Assembly (NCBI GenBank): GCA_902509905.1
Contig: CABWZI010000007.1
Span: 1 to 64,000 of the forward strand
DNA: 64,000 nucleotides
Origin: an uncultured Gammaproteobacteria bacterium
Lineage (GTDB): Bacteria; Pseudomonadota; Gammaproteobacteria; PS1; Pseudothioglobaceae
Reading direction: 5' to 3'
Made by a program: the position numbers and the translations under genes. A model generated the notes under the pieces. It worked only from the letters and a program-made list of their open reading frames with translations. It was not told the origin of the DNA and did no database searches. This document shows, piece by piece, positions 63,204-64,000 of this stretch (position 1 is its first letter; every line of letters starts with the position of its first letter).

Positions 63204-64000
63204 ATGAGTATTAAGTTAGGCTTTAAAAAGTCGTCAATTGCTATCACAGCATTACTATTATCAATAGGCATGACTGCTAAAGCAGGCGTCGTTTATGATT
63301 ATATTAAAAATAATAATGAGCTAATGATTGCAACTGATGCAAACTGGGCTCCATTTTCTTATATTAACGATGCAGGTGAGATGGAAGGTTTTGACGTAGA
63401 TGTTGCAAGAGAGATAGCAAAGCGTATGGGTGTTGAAGCGCGCTTTATTACTCCTGCATGGGATGTCATTACTTCAGGTAACTGGAATATGCGTTGGGAC
63501 GTGTCAGTTGGATCAATGACGCCAACTGCGAGCCGCTCTGAAGTGCTAAACTTCCCAGCTGTATACTACTACACTCCAGCAGCGTTTGCAGTTCATACTG
63601 ATTCGCCAGTGACTACATTAGCTGGCTTAAATGGTAAAAATGTTTGTACAACAGCTGCTTCGACTTGGGAAATGTATCTTCAAGGAAACCTTGACATGTT
63701 AGATGCTCCAGCCTTTACATACAAGGTCACTCCTGGAACAATTACTTCTCTGGTTGATGGCTCAGCCTGCTTAGATGATACGCGTCTTGGAGCTGGTGTT
63801 CGTAATGATGCGGTTATAGATTCAGTTCCTATGCTTCAAAATGCAATAGACTCTGGTTATCCTATTAAGTTCTTGGGTGATAACGCTTTCTATGAGCCTT
63901 TATCAATTGCTACTGACAAGGGCAATAATGATCCTGAGCTAGATGCTGAGATTGCTAGAATTATTGCAGAGATGCAAAAAGACTACACTTTGACAACTTT
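63204..64000 (+). CDS. Family 3 periplasmic amino-acid-type solute-binding protein (partial)
   Basis: The first 265 codons of an open gene that runs past the right edge. It has a signal peptide (about residues 1-29, ending MTAKAG), a strong ribosome site (AAGGAG 8 bases upstream of ATG 63204) and the family 3 start LMIATDANWAPFSYINDAGEMEGFDVDVAREIAKRMG. WDVSVGSMTPTASRSEVLNFP is the ligand-binding signature. Such proteins feed polar amino acids, diamines or related compounds to ABC importers. The ligand cannot be named. Permease and ATPase genes are expected downstream. Confidence 0.92.
   Translation, partial: MSIKLGFKKSSIAITALLLSIGMTAKAGVVYDYIKNNNELMIATDANWAPFSYINDAGEMEGFDVDVAREIAKRMGVEARFITPAWDVITSGNWNMRWDVSVGSMTPTASRSEVLNFPAVYYYTPAAFAVHTDSPVTTLAGLNGKNVCTTAASTWEMYLQGNLDMLDAPAFTYKVTPGTITSLVDGSACLDDTRLGAGVRNDAVIDSVPMLQNAIDSGYPIKFLGDNAFYEPLSIATDKGNNDPELDAEIARIIAEMQKDYTLTT

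Noticed and set aside
1-64000. CRISPR arrays, insertion sequences, prophage, tRNA or rRNA genes
   Set aside because: I found no repeated spacer pattern, transposase, integrase, phage structural gene or cloverleaf-like sequence in the short gaps.

Overview
The window is a densely packed, AT-rich bacterial chromosome segment with no tRNA, rRNA, insertion sequence, prophage or CRISPR array that I can see. The gene set (Tol system, BamE, MltD, RppH, BolA, Fur next to bamE, HflD after MnmA) points to a Gammaproteobacterium. Short intergenic gaps, many 4-14 bp overlaps, AT-rich codon use and a large amine-uptake region resemble streamlined marine lineages of the SUP05/Thioglobus type. That placement is inference, not proof.

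Layout. 1-4.8 kb: the 5' end of bipA/typA, then rlmE, an ispB-type prenyl synthase, a DinG-type helicase and a 2-Cys peroxiredoxin. 4.77-5.13 kb is a gene-poor gap that I read as an iron-regulated small RNA locus on the minus strand: a Fur box overlaps a promoter, and about 250 nt downstream lies a perfect intrinsic terminator whose loop is rich in CCUCC. 5.1-14.3 kb: a CDF metal exporter, ruvC, thioredoxin, an ArsC/Spx-like protein, dtd, glyS, and ybgC-tolQ-tolR-tolA behind ruvB. 14.4-18.5 kb: hemA-prfA, then fur-znuB convergent to them, with bamE divergent from fur. 18.6-22.7 kb: ccmAB, then metK behind a SAM-II/SAM-V-like riboswitch and ahcY behind an SAH riboswitch, so two enzymes of the methyl cycle are each controlled by a metabolite-sensing RNA.

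22.8-31.8 kb: glyQ, a DedA-type membrane protein, a degenerate LytM lipoprotein, mscS, miaB, a polysaccharide deacetylase, phoH, mnmA-hflD, rpsT and an Smr protein. 31.8-39 kb: xseA, an RDD protein and the run ftsB-ispD-ispF-murC-murB-ddl-ftsQ, a rearranged division/cell-wall cluster. 39-45.9 kb: a membrane protein, mltD, bolA, a ferredoxin reductase, miaA, murD, a Bax-inhibitor-like protein and rppH.

45.9-59.7 kb is the main accessory region. It holds glutarate 2-hydroxylase (glaH/csiD), L-2-hydroxyglutarate oxidase (lhgO), a class I amidotransferase, agmatinase, a PuuB-like oxidase, a class III aminotransferase, a PuuA-like glutamine synthetase homologue, a complete PotFGHI polyamine importer and a GabD-like semialdehyde dehydrogenase. 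Together these look able to import agmatine, putrescine and cadaverine-type amines, recover the nitrogen and send the C4 and C5 skeletons to succinate and 2-oxoglutarate. 59.8-63.1 kb is hom-thrC-cysM, and the window ends inside a family 3 solute-binding protein gene.
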